Below are positions 52,299-61,162 of a stretch of 64,000 bases of DNA, in pieces. The first letter of the stretch is position 1; each line of letters starts with the position of its first letter. The stretch is from Pollutimonas sp963712655 (GTDB taxonomy: Bacteria; Pseudomonadota; Gammaproteobacteria; Burkholderiales; Burkholderiaceae_B). The position numbers were made by a program, and so were the translations under genes. The DNA lies in assembly GCA_963712655.1 (NCBI GenBank), contig CAVQIT010000006.1:124001-188000 (forward strand), in the 5' to 3' direction. The notes under the pieces were generated by a model that worked only from the letters and a program-made list of their open reading frames with translations, was not told where the DNA came from and did no database searches.

Positions 52299-52366
52299 GC
52301 TGACTAGGGCCTGTTGACGCCACATCCTCGCCCGCGCCGATGTGGCGTCAACAGGCCCTAGTCAGC
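52299..52366. repeat. Dispersed palindrome family, copy C
   Basis: A perfect inverted repeat with 28-bp arms (52299-52326 and 52339-52366), extendable by one pair, and a 12-base loop. It contains the family half-element AGGGCC-TGTTGACGCCACAT. It lies between the divergent GT2 and tctB genes, next to the 11-bp repeats. Compared with copy B, the central part and part of the right arm are missing. Confidence 0.85.
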
Positions 52367-52671
52367 TGGCTTACAGTAATGAAAGAAAACAGGCATTTTT
52401 CTTTCACTTTCCTTTCTTCGTTCTTTCAATTTGCTTTCATATTTAATTATTGTGAATTTTTAGTCGGCGAAATTTTGTAAGAAATACGTAAGATTCACCG
52501 GGATAACCCTGAAATCCAAGGGGAAACCAGAATTTTTTATCGCCCATTCTTCCCGTTACCATCTTGCACTTTCTGTATTCCTGAACGTTTGCAGTGCGCA
52601 GCGGCGTCGTCCGCGGCCTGGGGCTGGCACAGGATACGTATTACCTTGCTGTCAGAGGAGAATCCATCGAT

Positions 52672-53133
52672 ATGCAGCTTAGAAATAAACAGGACTTCTG
52701 GTCCGGCATCATGTTCGTCGCCGTGGGCGGCGGATTTGCCGGTGGCGCGACCAGTTATTCAATGGGTACCGCCGCCCGCATGGGGCCGGGCTACTTTCCC
52801 TTCTGGCTGGGCGTATGCCTGGCCGTACTGGGAGCTATCGTTGCCATAGGCGCGCTATCCAAGAAGGCGGAAGAGGTCGAACTGGAAAAGTTCGATTGGA
52901 AAATCGCCTTCGTGGTGATCGGCTCCGTCGCGCTTGTCGGCAGCGTTCTGGATCTTCTGGGGGTCTACATTTCCGTTTTCCTGCTGGTATTTCTCAGCAG
53001 CATGGCCAGTCACGTATTCAATTGGAAAGTCGCGGCCGCCAATGGAATTTTTCTTGTGTTATTCGTGTGGTTGGCTTTCATCAAGGGGCTAGGCTTGATC
53101 TTCCCCTTGTGGCCCAGCTTTCTAGGCAATTAA
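52672..53133 (+). CDS. tctB: Tripartite tricarboxylate transporter small subunit TctB
   Basis: A 153-residue membrane protein with four hydrophobic segments. The start at 52672 follows an AGAGGAGA site; the open frame extends 26 codons upstream. Family features are FWSGIMFVAVGGGFA near the N terminus and GTAARMGPGYFPFWLG, typical of TctB. It is the small membrane subunit of a binding-protein-dependent secondary transporter for citrate or related acids. tctA follows 13 bases downstream; no periplasmic TctC gene is present in the window. Confidence 0.88.
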   Translation: MQLRNKQDFWSGIMFVAVGGGFAGGATSYSMGTAARMGPGYFPFWLGVCLAVLGAIVAIGALSKKAEEVELEKFDWKIAFVVIGSVALVGSVLDLLGVYISVFLLVFLSSMASHVFNWKVAAANGIFLVLFVWLAFIKGLGLIFPLWPSFLGN

Positions 53134-53146
53134 AGGAGAGCCGGAA

Positions 53147-54652
53147 ATGGAACTTTTTGAACATTTGGCTTTAGGGTTTTCCGTCGCATTCTCCGCCGAG
53201 AACCTGGCTTATTGCCTGCTGGGCTGCCTGCTGGGAACATTGATCGGAGTGCTTCCCGGCATCGGTCCGGTCCCCACCATCGCCATGCTGCTGCCCATCA
53301 CCTATGTGCTGCCGCCTGTCGCCGGCCTGATCATGCTGGCCGGCATTTATTACGGCGCCGCTTATGGCGGGTCGACCACTGCCATATTGGTCGCCTTGCC
53401 GGGCGAGACAGCGGCCGTGGTGACGGTGCTGGACGGCCACCAGATGGCGCGCAATGGCAGGGCGGGCGCCGCCCTGGCCATAGCCGCGCTGGGCTCTTTC
53501 TTTGCCGGCTGCGTCGCAACGCTGGTAATAGCCGGTTTCGCTCCGCCGCTGGCCGAAGTCGCCTTCAAGTTCGGCCCCGCCGAGTACTTTTCGCTGATGG
53601 TGCTGGGCCTGATCGGCGCGGTGGTGCTGGCCTCGGGCTCCTTGCCCAAGGCAATCTGCATGATCCTGCTGGGCCTGCTGCTAGGCATGGTGGGCACCGA
53701 CGTGAACTCCGGCGTTGCCCGCTACGACTTCGGCGTCCCTGAGTTGCAGGATGGCATCGACTTCGCGGTCGTGGCCATGGGCGTGTTCGGTTTCGCCGAA
53801 ATCATGACCAACCTGGAACTGAAAGATCAACGCATCGATCTGACCGGCAAAGTCGGTTCCCTGTATCCCAACAAGCAAGAGTTCAAAGAGTCCTGGCCCG
53901 CCGTCGTGCGCGGCACGGCTGTCGGTTGCGCACTGGGCATCCTGCCGGGCGGCGGCGCCGTCCTGTCGTCGTTTGCGTCCTACACGCTGGAAAAGAAAAT
54001 ATCGAAGAACCCCGAACGTTTCGGCAAGGGCCATCCCGCGGGTCTTGCAGGCCCGGAATCGGCCAATAATGCCGGTTCGCAGGCCTCGTTCATTCCTTTG
54101 CTGACGCTGGGGATCCCTGGCAATGCCGTTACGGCGCTGATGATAGGCGCCATGACCATCCACAACATTCAGCCTGGTCCGCAGGTCATGACCAGCCACC
54201 CCGATCTGTTCTGGGGCCTGATCGTATCGATGTGGATCGGCAACCTGATGCTGGTTGTATTGAACTTGCCGCTGGTGGGGCTTTGGGTCAAACTGCTTAA
54301 CGTGCCTTACCGCATTTTGTTTCCCGCCATTCTGGTCTTTTGCACGATAGGCGTGTATTCCCTTAACTACAACGTCTTCGATATCTGGATGACGGCGGCG
54401 TTTGGCTTCGTGGGCTATGTCTGGACCAAGCTCAAATGCGAAGGCGCGCCTTTGCTGCTGGGCCTGGTGCTGGGACCGATGATGGAAGAAAACTTCCGCC
54501 GGGCCTTGCTGCTGGCCCGCGGCGACTACACCACCTTCGTGACACGGCCTTTGTCCATGTCGCTGCTGGTCGCGGCCACCTTCCTGGTTATCCTGGTTGC
54601 GTTGCCGGCGGTCAAGAAAAAGCGCGCGGAAGCGTTCGTGGAAGAGGATTGA
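53147..54652 (+). CDS. tctA: Tripartite tricarboxylate transporter large subunit TctA
   Basis: A 501-residue inner-membrane transporter with about twelve membrane segments. TctA signatures are GVLPGIGPVPTIAMLLPITY and AAYGGSTTAILVALPGE near the N terminus, and GHPAGLAGPESANNAGSQASFIPLLTLGIPGNAVTALM in the middle, with the two symmetric Gly/Pro-rich loops of the family. It moves a carboxylate solute with sodium or protons after delivery by a TctC protein. It follows tctB by 13 bases and GGAG stands 8 bases before the start. Confidence 0.93.
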   Translation: MELFEHLALGFSVAFSAENLAYCLLGCLLGTLIGVLPGIGPVPTIAMLLPITYVLPPVAGLIMLAGIYYGAAYGGSTTAILVALPGETAAVVTVLDGHQMARNGRAGAALAIAALGSFFAGCVATLVIAGFAPPLAEVAFKFGPAEYFSLMVLGLIGAVVLASGSLPKAICMILLGLLLGMVGTDVNSGVARYDFGVPELQDGIDFAVVAMGVFGFAEIMTNLELKDQRIDLTGKVGSLYPNKQEFKESWPAVVRGTAVGCALGILPGGGAVLSSFASYTLEKKISKNPERFGKGHPAGLAGPESANNAGSQASFIPLLTLGIPGNAVTALMIGAMTIHNIQPGPQVMTSHPDLFWGLIVSMWIGNLMLVVLNLPLVGLWVKLLNVPYRILFPAILVFCTIGVYSLNYNVFDIWMTAAFGFVGYVWTKLKCEGAPLLLGLVLGPMMEENFRRALLLARGDYTTFVTRPLSMSLLVAATFLVILVALPAVKKKRAEAFVEED

Positions 54653-54702
54653 CGCGCGTTGTAGTCTAAAAAAGGGGCGCCCCGGCCCCCGTGGAACACC
54701 CC

Positions 54703-54735
54703 GAGAAAGCTCCTGCCTGTGGCCGGAGCTTTCTC
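54703..54735. terminator. Hairpin after tctA
   Basis: A perfect 11-bp stem (54703-54713 with 54725-54735) encloses an 11-base loop, 50 bases after the tctA stop. The descending arm is T-rich but no T run follows, so it is a probable but not certain terminator. Confidence 0.6.
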
Positions 54736-54857
54736 ACATGGATGCAGACGCTGCCGCTGCTTGCATCATTCCGTCCAGGGACAGGGTCGAATTCTTCGCG
54801 CCAAAAGCAAGGAAGTCGCTGTAAAGTAGGCAGAAGAATGCAACGGGAGTCGTAATA

Positions 54858-56486
54858 ATGTCAGGGGTCCAGATGTCGTTTGAAAACAGCCTTGCGAAAC
54901 TCTTCAGCCTTGCGGGGGACGACTTCAGCGGCATCCAGGAAATACATGAAGCCTGGGAATCCAGCATTCGCGATGATCGTGGCGTTCTGAAGAAACTTTA
55001 TGATTTCTATTTCACCACGCTCAGGGTACTGCTGAACCATCCCGCATCCGGCGCGGCAACTGATTTCAGCGATGTTCAGGCGCACCGGTTCATCACCGCA
55101 TTTTCCTCATCCAGGTACCTGGGGCGGGAACATAAAGAAGCGTGGCGTTTATTGCAGGAAGGGCATGCCGAACACCTGGCATTGATCAAAAAAGCGCTTG
55201 CGCGGCCCAACTACCGGATCACAGCGCAACATCTGCGGACAGATACCGGCAACTGGGGCGATATTCCCGGAGCGATGCTCGAGGTTTATAACTGGCATAG
55301 GCCGTACGATGTGCAGGGCGAGCAACTGATGATGGACATCGCTCCTCATATTCTGGAGTTTTACCGGGCATTTCCGGCGCAGGAAAATTCATTTCTCTTG
55401 CGTACGCTTGAATTGCACCCCGATGCGATCGCTCAGTTTGCGGCATTGATGCGGTTCTACATTCTCGATCGCGGGAACACTCAGGCAGGCCCAATGCCCA
55501 GCCTGGCCAGCGACATGTTGGGCTTCTATACAGACAAAAGCGATTTCGCGCACGCCAACGGCGTCAAAATTCTCGTGGCTGTTCTGGCTGATGTCGGCGC
55601 ATGGCCGGCTGAGCGGGTAATAGACTTTATACAGAGCGTTATCTTGCGGCCGCTGGATATCGAGCCCTGCACGCAAGCTTATGCCGCCGATGAAATGCGG
55701 CGGAATATCGAGTCTCAGATTCGGCACATGGCCTGGCCTTATAAAGCTCATCTCGGCACGTCCGCGGAGAGCCAAAAAGAGCGCGACGAGAAGTACCTTG
55801 CGCAATACAAGGCGGAACTTGCCCTGATTGAGGGGGATTTCAACGAATGGAACGCAAGGCGGCGGCGCAAGGCGGCTGCCCGTGTCGCCGTTTCGCCCGG
55901 CACCCGAAAAGCCCTGGACTGCGCAATGCAAAAAGTGCCTGACGGATGTCGGCGGCCTTTGCAAGACCTGCTCGACGAGGCGGCCGCGTATGCCAGGCGT
56001 CCCAAGCGTTTCACCATGCCCAAGGCTGCGGAGAATCGTTTCAGGGATTTCGGCCTAAAGCTGCTTGTCATTGAAGAACTGATGTATCGCCAGCAGGTGC
56101 TGCTGCCCATGTTTGACATTCGCGAGTTCGCCGGCGAGTATGAAAAGCGCGAGATCTCCGTAGAGTCCGATGGCTATGAAATCATACCGGAAGCCGCGCA
56201 ATATTTTCGCAATCTTGCACTTTCCGACGAACTACTGGCGCGCGTGGAAACCCTCCATCAGTCTAGCGGCCTGGACGGCGGCCCGGTATTCATGAATCAC
56301 CTTTTCCCTTTCTGGGATCCCGGTGCGGGCGACGAACCTGTCAAAGTGACGAACAAGGCCGCCGACGATTTGGCCTTGCTGCCAAACTTGCACCGCATCA
56401 CAGGGTTGGAAAACAGCGAGCCCGGCCGCTCACTGTTGAACGCCCTGAGTGCAAGGGGAATAGAGTTGTCAGGCGAAGAAGCCTGA
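54858..56486 (+). CDS. Uncharacterised 542-residue protein (DUF6892-like C-terminal region)
   Basis: A large soluble protein with no export signal or membrane segment. GGGAG lies 8 bases before the ATG at 54858. The N-terminal 330 residues are helix-rich (FSLAGDDFSGIQEIHEAWESSIRDD, then long amphipathic stretches) and are followed by a highly basic linker (NARRRRKAAARV). The C-terminal 150 residues (FRDFGLKLLVIEELMYRQQ, MFDIREFAGEYEKREI, YEIIPEAAQYFRNLAL, PFWDPGAG) look like the DUF6892 family as I remember it, which occurs in polymorphic or immunity-like settings; this is from memory and not verified. It is a lone gene after the tctA hairpin. Confidence 0.6.
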   Translation: MSGVQMSFENSLAKLFSLAGDDFSGIQEIHEAWESSIRDDRGVLKKLYDFYFTTLRVLLNHPASGAATDFSDVQAHRFITAFSSSRYLGREHKEAWRLLQEGHAEHLALIKKALARPNYRITAQHLRTDTGNWGDIPGAMLEVYNWHRPYDVQGEQLMMDIAPHILEFYRAFPAQENSFLLRTLELHPDAIAQFAALMRFYILDRGNTQAGPMPSLASDMLGFYTDKSDFAHANGVKILVAVLADVGAWPAERVIDFIQSVILRPLDIEPCTQAYAADEMRRNIESQIRHMAWPYKAHLGTSAESQKERDEKYLAQYKAELALIEGDFNEWNARRRRKAAARVAVSPGTRKALDCAMQKVPDGCRRPLQDLLDEAAAYARRPKRFTMPKAAENRFRDFGLKLLVIEELMYRQQVLLPMFDIREFAGEYEKREISVESDGYEIIPEAAQYFRNLALSDELLARVETLHQSSGLDGGPVFMNHLFPFWDPGAGDEPVKVTNKAADDLALLPNLHRITGLENSEPGRSLLNALSARGIELSGEEA

Positions 56487-56496
56487 TTTGGTTTTT

Positions 56497-57423
56497 TTAC
56501 GGATCGACAGGGTATCCGGCATTTATCCAGGCATCAATGCCTCCAGCCAGCGGCCGCACGCGTTTATAGCCCATTTGCATAAGCTGCCTGGCGACGCGCG
56601 CGGCGGATGCTTCATTTGGACAGGCGCAATACACGATTACCTCGCCGTCGTATAGCGGGTCAAGAAGAGATGGGGCAGGGCCGCCGATCAGCATCGTTAC
56701 CGCGCCGGGAATGCGGCTTTCGCTTTGATGGGAGAGCGCGGAACGCACATCGACAACAATAGGACTTGCGCCTTGTTGCTGCAATTGGTGCAATTCATCG
56801 GGCGAAATGCGCGCCATGCGCAAGGATCTCATGAAGCGATCGCGCTGCCACCACTTGTTCGCGATGAAGGCGAACAGCGCCAGGCTGATCAGGGCCAATC
56901 CCCATATGCCCAGGTACTCGAGCACGTCCAGCAAGTCGTCTATGGTTGAGCTGAACAGGGAACCCAGGTAAATTGCCGATCCGGCCCAAAGCGCGGCTCC
57001 GATGCCATCGAAGAATATAAAGCTGGCGCGCCGTGTTCCAAAAGCGCCGGCAAGCGCGCTGGCAATCGATGCGAAGCCTGGAACAAACTTGGCTATCATC
57101 AGCGACGCAACGCCCCAGCGCAAATAAATCGATTCGGTTTGCCTGACGCATGAGTCGGGAGACAGGGAAATGCGGCAGAGGGTTGCCATTACTTTTCTGC
57201 CATAGCGCCTGCCTGCCAGATACCATGTGAAATCAGCGATCAATGCGGCGAGCATGGCAATGAAGAGCAGGGCGGGCGCGGAGTAGCCGCTGCGTTCCAG
57301 CAAGGCGCCGGTGATGACCAGGGTGGGATACGCCGGCAGCGGAGCGCCCAATTGCTCGACAAGCACGTTCAGGAATACGACCACGAGGCCATATTGTTCG
57401 ATCAAATGTAAAAGAGAGTTCAT
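56497..57423 (-). CDS. DedA-family membrane protein fused to a rhodanese domain
   Basis: A 308-residue fusion. Residues 1-195 form a DedA/SNARE-associated membrane domain with about five hydrophobic segments and the family loop RYGRKVMATLCRISLSPDSC with FVPGFASIASALAGA. Residues 205-308 are a rhodanese domain, with VVDVRSALSHQSESRIPGAV and the active-site loop YCACPNEAS; by alignment Cys266 is the catalytic residue and the usual Arg of the loop is Glu. DedA proteins act in lipid flipping and membrane potential. It converges with the 542-residue gene and is divergent from the GNAT gene. Confidence 0.9.
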   Translation of the reverse strand: MNSLLHLIEQYGLVVVFLNVLVEQLGAPLPAYPTLVITGALLERSGYSAPALLFIAMLAALIADFTWYLAGRRYGRKVMATLCRISLSPDSCVRQTESIYLRWGVASLMIAKFVPGFASIASALAGAFGTRRASFIFFDGIGAALWAGSAIYLGSLFSSTIDDLLDVLEYLGIWGLALISLALFAFIANKWWQRDRFMRSLRMARISPDELHQLQQQGASPIVVDVRSALSHQSESRIPGAVTMLIGGPAPSLLDPLYDGEVIVYCACPNEASAARVARQLMQMGYKRVRPLAGGIDAWINAGYPVDP

Positions 57424-57519
57424 CGGCGGAAATGGAAAATCGATATGTGCCGGACGGCAGTGAAATGGCCGGTCAGAATAGGGTAGGATACCTGAATCAA
57501 CAACGCCGGACTAAATCCC

Positions 57520-57954
57520 ATGTTCAATATCCGTGTCATGACAATGGATGATTACGATGCGGTCATCGATCTCATGCGGAATACTCCAGGAATTTCCTTG
57601 CGCGATGCCGATTCGCGTGAATCGACCTTGAATTATCTGGAACGAAATCCCGGAATGAGCTTCGTTGCCGAAGTTGGCGCCGCGCTTTGCGGTTGCATCA
57701 TGGCGGGACATGACGGCCGCAGAGGATATTTGCAGCATTTACTTGTCCTTCCGCGGTATCGGCGCCAAGGCATGGCAAATGCGCTGGTGGAACGCTGTCT
57801 TTCGAGTCTCGAAAAACACGGAATCCTGAAATGCCATCTCGATGTTTTCAAGACAAACGAGACAGCCGCCAACTATTGGCAAAGCCAGGGTTGGCAGCTC
57901 AGGCGTGATATTGATCGGTATTCATTTAATCGATCGGGCAACGAGAACGCGTGA
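57520..57954 (+). CDS. GNAT-family N-acetyltransferase
   Basis: A 144-residue acetyltransferase. It has the acetyl-CoA-binding motif A as LLVLPRYRRQGMANALVERCLSSLEKHG and a preceding beta strand with GCIMAGHDGRRGYLQ; the last helix holds NETAANYWQSQGWQLR. The general pattern is that of YpeA/RimI-like enzymes, and the substrate is unknown. It is divergent from the DedA-rhodanese gene with a 96-base gap. Confidence 0.88.
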   Translation: MFNIRVMTMDDYDAVIDLMRNTPGISLRDADSRESTLNYLERNPGMSFVAEVGAALCGCIMAGHDGRRGYLQHLLVLPRYRRQGMANALVERCLSSLEKHGILKCHLDVFKTNETAANYWQSQGWQLRRDIDRYSFNRSGNENA

Positions 57955-58069
57955 ACGGTAGTCCCTGGCGCTTGAACCCGACTTCATTATGATCATTCGC
58001 ACCGAACTTATTTAGAACTTGACCGAATTTAGTCCCGGGGAACACTTGGGTTCCACGGATCGATCAAGA

Positions 58070-58699
58070 TTACAGCACCGATTGCAAGCGCCGCTCTAGT
58101 TCTGCAACATGCGCATAGCCCGGACTGATCAATCGCGTTTCGCCATTGGCCTCCAGCAGAAGTGTCGGAAAGCCTTGTACACCCAAGGAACGCGACCGTG
58201 CGAAATCTTGTTTTACCAGGGCGACGGTACTGGCGGCCTCCCATACTTTGCGGAACGCCTCGGCATCGCTGGAATAACCTTGGTCGCTAAGCGCGCCGGC
58301 GGCCAGCCGGGAAAGAACGTGGCCATCTGTCGTATCGACCGCCTCGACATAAAAGCCGTGTTGCAACGCCCCGAATACGGCCAGCAAATCGGCATCGGGC
58401 GCAATAAGGCGTGCGGCTACGACGGCGCGGCATATTGGTTCGGTGTCGTAAACAAAGTTTTGTCTGGCCATCAATCCTTCGCGATTGAAGGGCAGGCCGC
58501 TGGCTTCTTCCACACGCGCCCAATGAGAAAGCCGCACCCGCTTGCCCGCATCGTCGAGAACATCTGTGGCGCCTGCGCGCAAGCCACCGACAACAATCTC
58601 CAGCGGCAATTCAGGATGCAATGCGGCAAGCGCCGCCATTTCCTTGCCAAAGCCATAACACCATGAGCACATGGGGTCGCCTACATATATGAGTTTCAT
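58070..58699 (-). CDS. DsbA-family oxidoreductase (FrnE-like)
   Basis: A 209-residue thioredoxin-fold protein without a signal peptide. The active-site CSWC motif is at residues 11-14 right after the first strand (MKLIYVGDPMCSWCYGFG), an insertion of a helical domain follows, and the cis-proline loop reads LGVQGFPTLLLEANGE. Relatives are cytoplasmic DsbA-like/FrnE proteins involved in thiol chemistry or stress. It is 53 bases downstream of the tautomerase gene on the same strand. Confidence 0.87.
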   Translation of the reverse strand: MKLIYVGDPMCSWCYGFGKEMAALAALHPELPLEIVVGGLRAGATDVLDDAGKRVRLSHWARVEEASGLPFNREGLMARQNFVYDTEPICRAVVAARLIAPDADLLAVFGALQHGFYVEAVDTTDGHVLSRLAAGALSDQGYSSDAEAFRKVWEAASTVALVKQDFARSRSLGVQGFPTLLLEANGETRLISPGYAHVAELERRLQSVL

Positions 58700-58752
58700 G
58701 CTTGATTTCCTGAAACGGGCATCCTCGTCTACAGGATGCCTGAAAATAAGGC

Positions 58753-58974
58753 TTAACCGGCAGCCTTCTTTTCCGCCTGGCGCTTACGAATCGTGGTCAC
58801 GTTTTCCCGCGCCACACCCCAGTTGTCGGTATCGACTTCATCGATGATGACGAAGGTGGTGGCTGGATCTTTATTGAGAACGCGAGCAAGTAAATCAGTG
58901 GCGCCTTCGATCAGTTGACGTTTTTGTTCGGGTGTCGCGCCTTCACGGGTAATGCGGATATTAACGTATGGCAT
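58753..58974 (-). CDS. 4-oxalocrotonate tautomerase family protein
   Basis: A 73-residue tautomerase. The catalytic proline (Pro2, exposed after removal of Met1) opens MPYVNIRITREGATPEQKRQLI, and the family segment KDPATTFVIIDEVDTDNWGVAREN follows. The unusual long C-terminal tail ends in KKAAG. It is likely a homohexamer acting on an enol/keto substrate that is not known. It lies between the DsbA-like gene and a frameshifted SDR, all on the minus strand. Confidence 0.88.
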   Translation of the reverse strand: MPYVNIRITREGATPEQKRQLIEGATDLLARVLNKDPATTFVIIDEVDTDNWGVARENVTTIRKRQAEKKAAG

Positions 58975-59152
58975 AGCAAGAGTTCCTTGGGTTGAACAGC
59001 CGGATTAGTAGAAATTCTATCCATAATCTTCCACCGCCCATTATGGAGCATCAGTGCAAGGTACAAGAGACAATTGCAGCCCTGGTTTGGACTGCGCCAG
59101 GATGGAAATTTGTGCATCGGCATCCATGACAAGTCCTTGATGAAAGCCCGCG

Positions 59153-59897
59153 TTACCAAACGCCCGCGGTTGCACCGCCGTCCACGGTCAATATCGTACC
59201 GGTGGTGAATTGGGAGTCCGTCATATACAGGACGGCATCAACGATGTCCTTGGTGAGGCCGGTCTGTACCATAGGCGCCAGAGCTTTGCGGAAGTTGGTC
59301 GTAGCGTCGTCGCTGCTATGAAGCGGCGTATCGATACTGCCAGGCGCGACAGCATTTACCTTGACATTCGAAGCAGCCAATTCCAAAGCAAGACCGCGCG
59401 TTGCATGGTTCAAGCCGCCCTTGATAAGGATAGGCAGCAGCGCCGGCAATTTTACATTTGGCGCCATCGCGATACTGGCGGTGATGGTCACGATATGGCC
59501 CTGCTTGTTTGCCGCCATATGAGCAGCCGCTTCCTGGGATGGGTAAAAGAAGCCCTTCAGATTGGTATCGACAAGCGAATCCAGATCGTCCTCGGTGTAC
59601 TGGACTATGGGCTTGGCGATAAAGATGCCCGCATTATTGATCAAGATATCGACTTGGCCGAAGGCGGCAATGGCCTTGGTAAACAGATCTTTGGCGGTGG
59701 ATGGTTTTGCGATATTGCCGGCGACTTGCAGGAAATTTTTGCGGATTGCCCAACTTGGCAGCCGCTGCCTGCAGGCGTTCTGAAGTGCGCGCATTGCCCA
59801 CGACGTTATAGCCGCGCTTCAGATATGCCTCGACCAGTGCGTAGCCAATGCCGCTCGATGCGCCCGTAACGATGACTGTCTTGTTGCTTGTGTTCAT
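59153..59897 (-). pseudogene. Short-chain dehydrogenase broken by one frameshift
   Basis: The N-terminal part from the ATG at 59897 encodes MNTSNKTVIVTGASSGIGYALVEAYLKRGY and about 55 residues that fit an SDR. The remaining 200 residues (VDILINNAGIFIAKPIV, NAVAPGSIDTPLHS, TGTILTVDGG) continue in another frame. The break is at the A3T5 tract at 59733-59740, where removing one base restores QNFLQVAGNIA. The segment that normally carries YxxxK reads PILIK, so the catalytic tyrosine is missing even in the restored protein; this may be natural for the subfamily. A sequencing error is possible. A damaged LysR gene is divergent from it. Confidence 0.75.
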
Positions 59898-60013
59898 TTG
59901 AAAGCCTTTTTCTTCAATGATTAATTAGCGCGGGCATCTGGAATGTCGCCTGCTTCAGCGGGGCCAGGTTGTTATGTGCAGCCCCGATGTGGTGAACTAT
60001 ACTTATGTAGAAA

Positions 60014-60037
60014 TGCAGATAAATATCGTATTCTGCA
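60014..60037. promoter_or_regulatory. Inverted repeat between the broken SDR and LysR genes
   Basis: TGCAGA-N12-TCTGCA lies in the 178-base divergent promoter region. Its size and position fit a LysR-type operator controlling both genes, now possibly without function as both genes are damaged. Confidence 0.45.
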
Positions 60038-60075
60038 ATTTAGCTGATACACCATGTAATTAATTGGGCCATCAA

Positions 60076-61011
60076 ATGAAGCGCAATTTCGACAATATTC
60101 TGCTCGGAAGTATCGAGTTATTCTGTTTGGCCGCCGAACTTGGCAGCTTCACATCTGCTGCAAACGCGGCAAGCGTCACGCCTGCCGCGGTCAGCCGTTC
60201 TGTCTCGAGATTGGAGGGGCGGCTCGGTGTGCGCCTGTTCGTCCGCACGACAAGGCTCATCCGGCTGACCGATGCCGGCCACATTTATTTTCAGCAGTGC
60301 CGGGAGGCCCTGGCCCAATTAGTCGATGCCGAACGTGAGGTGACAGGGGCTCAATCAGTACCTGCCGGGCTGCTTCGTATCAGCATGCCGACTCCTTATG
60401 GCCATTACCGGGTATTGCCATTATTGCCGGAATTTCGGCAGCGCTATCCGGAAGTGCAAGTAGAAATCCACCTGAGCAATCGCAACATTGATTTTGCGGA
60501 AGAGGGCTATGACTTGGCGATCCGTGGACGTGCCCCGACGGACTCCAATTTGATCGCAAGAAAACTGGAGGATGCCGAGTTGGTGTTGGTGGCTTCACCG
60601 TCATACATCAAACGTGCAGGAAAACCCAAGTCGCTCGAAGATCTGGCCAACCATGACTGCATCCAGTTCGAATTGCCAAGCACGGGACGCCGTATTCCGT
60701 GGCCATTTCATATGAACGTAAGGAGGCATAAGGCACTAAAGTCGTGGACGTGGTGACGACAGGGGGCTATTCCTGTTCGGAAGATGTACTTGGCATCGTC
60801 ACCTTGGCGCGCAGCGGCGCCGGCGTAGCGCAGACTTATCGGTTTATTGTCGAGAAGGATCTCTGAGAAAGGCGATCTGATCGAGCTATTGCCGCAATTC
60901 GGCGGCACGTCGCGCCCCTTTATTTTGCTGTATCCGCATGCGCGGCATTTATCGTTGCGCGTTCGAACTTTTGTCGATTTTCTGATAGAAAAATTGGTGC
61001 ATGCGAAGTGA
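60076..61011 (+). pseudogene. LysR-family regulator gene disrupted by two frameshifts
   Basis: From the ATG at 60076 (MKRNFDNILLGSIELFCLAAE) a normal LysR frame covers the winged helix and most of the effector domain and ends prematurely at 60756. Remaining LysR-like sequence continues in other frames: from 60738 (VVDVVTTGGYSCSEDVLGIV) to a stop at 60864, then from 60865 (EKGDLIELLPQFGGTSRPF) to a natural stop at 61009-61011. At least two indels, the first with probable loss of some codons, have therefore occurred. It is a decayed regulator of the adjacent, also damaged, SDR gene. Confidence 0.8.
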
Positions 61012-61162
61012 GATCGTCAACTGAGAAAGTTACCCATAATTCTTGATGATCGCTATGAAGAATCTATTCAGTATGAAAGCGGAGCAGGGCGCTGGTCTCG
61101 ATGCGCGGTCGGTCATTGACAGGCGGCACGCAGAACACACGGCAAAAATGCGGTCAGGCAAT

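Larger units (their letters stand above)
52188..52671. other. Intergenic region between GT2 and tctB
   Basis: About 480 unusually A/T-rich bases between divergent genes. It holds three 11-bp direct repeats (52263-52295), a perfect 10-bp palindrome TGCCTAGGCA (52245-52254) and repeat copy C (52299-52366). The right half (52370-52660) is T-rich and must carry the tctBA promoter, but no strong -35/-10 pair could be fixed. No open frame is convincing. Confidence 0.6.

Noticed and set aside
58911..59159. An 82-codon minus-strand frame between the tautomerase and the SDR
   Set aside because: No ribosome site or protein-like composition; it overlaps the tautomerase start region in another frame.
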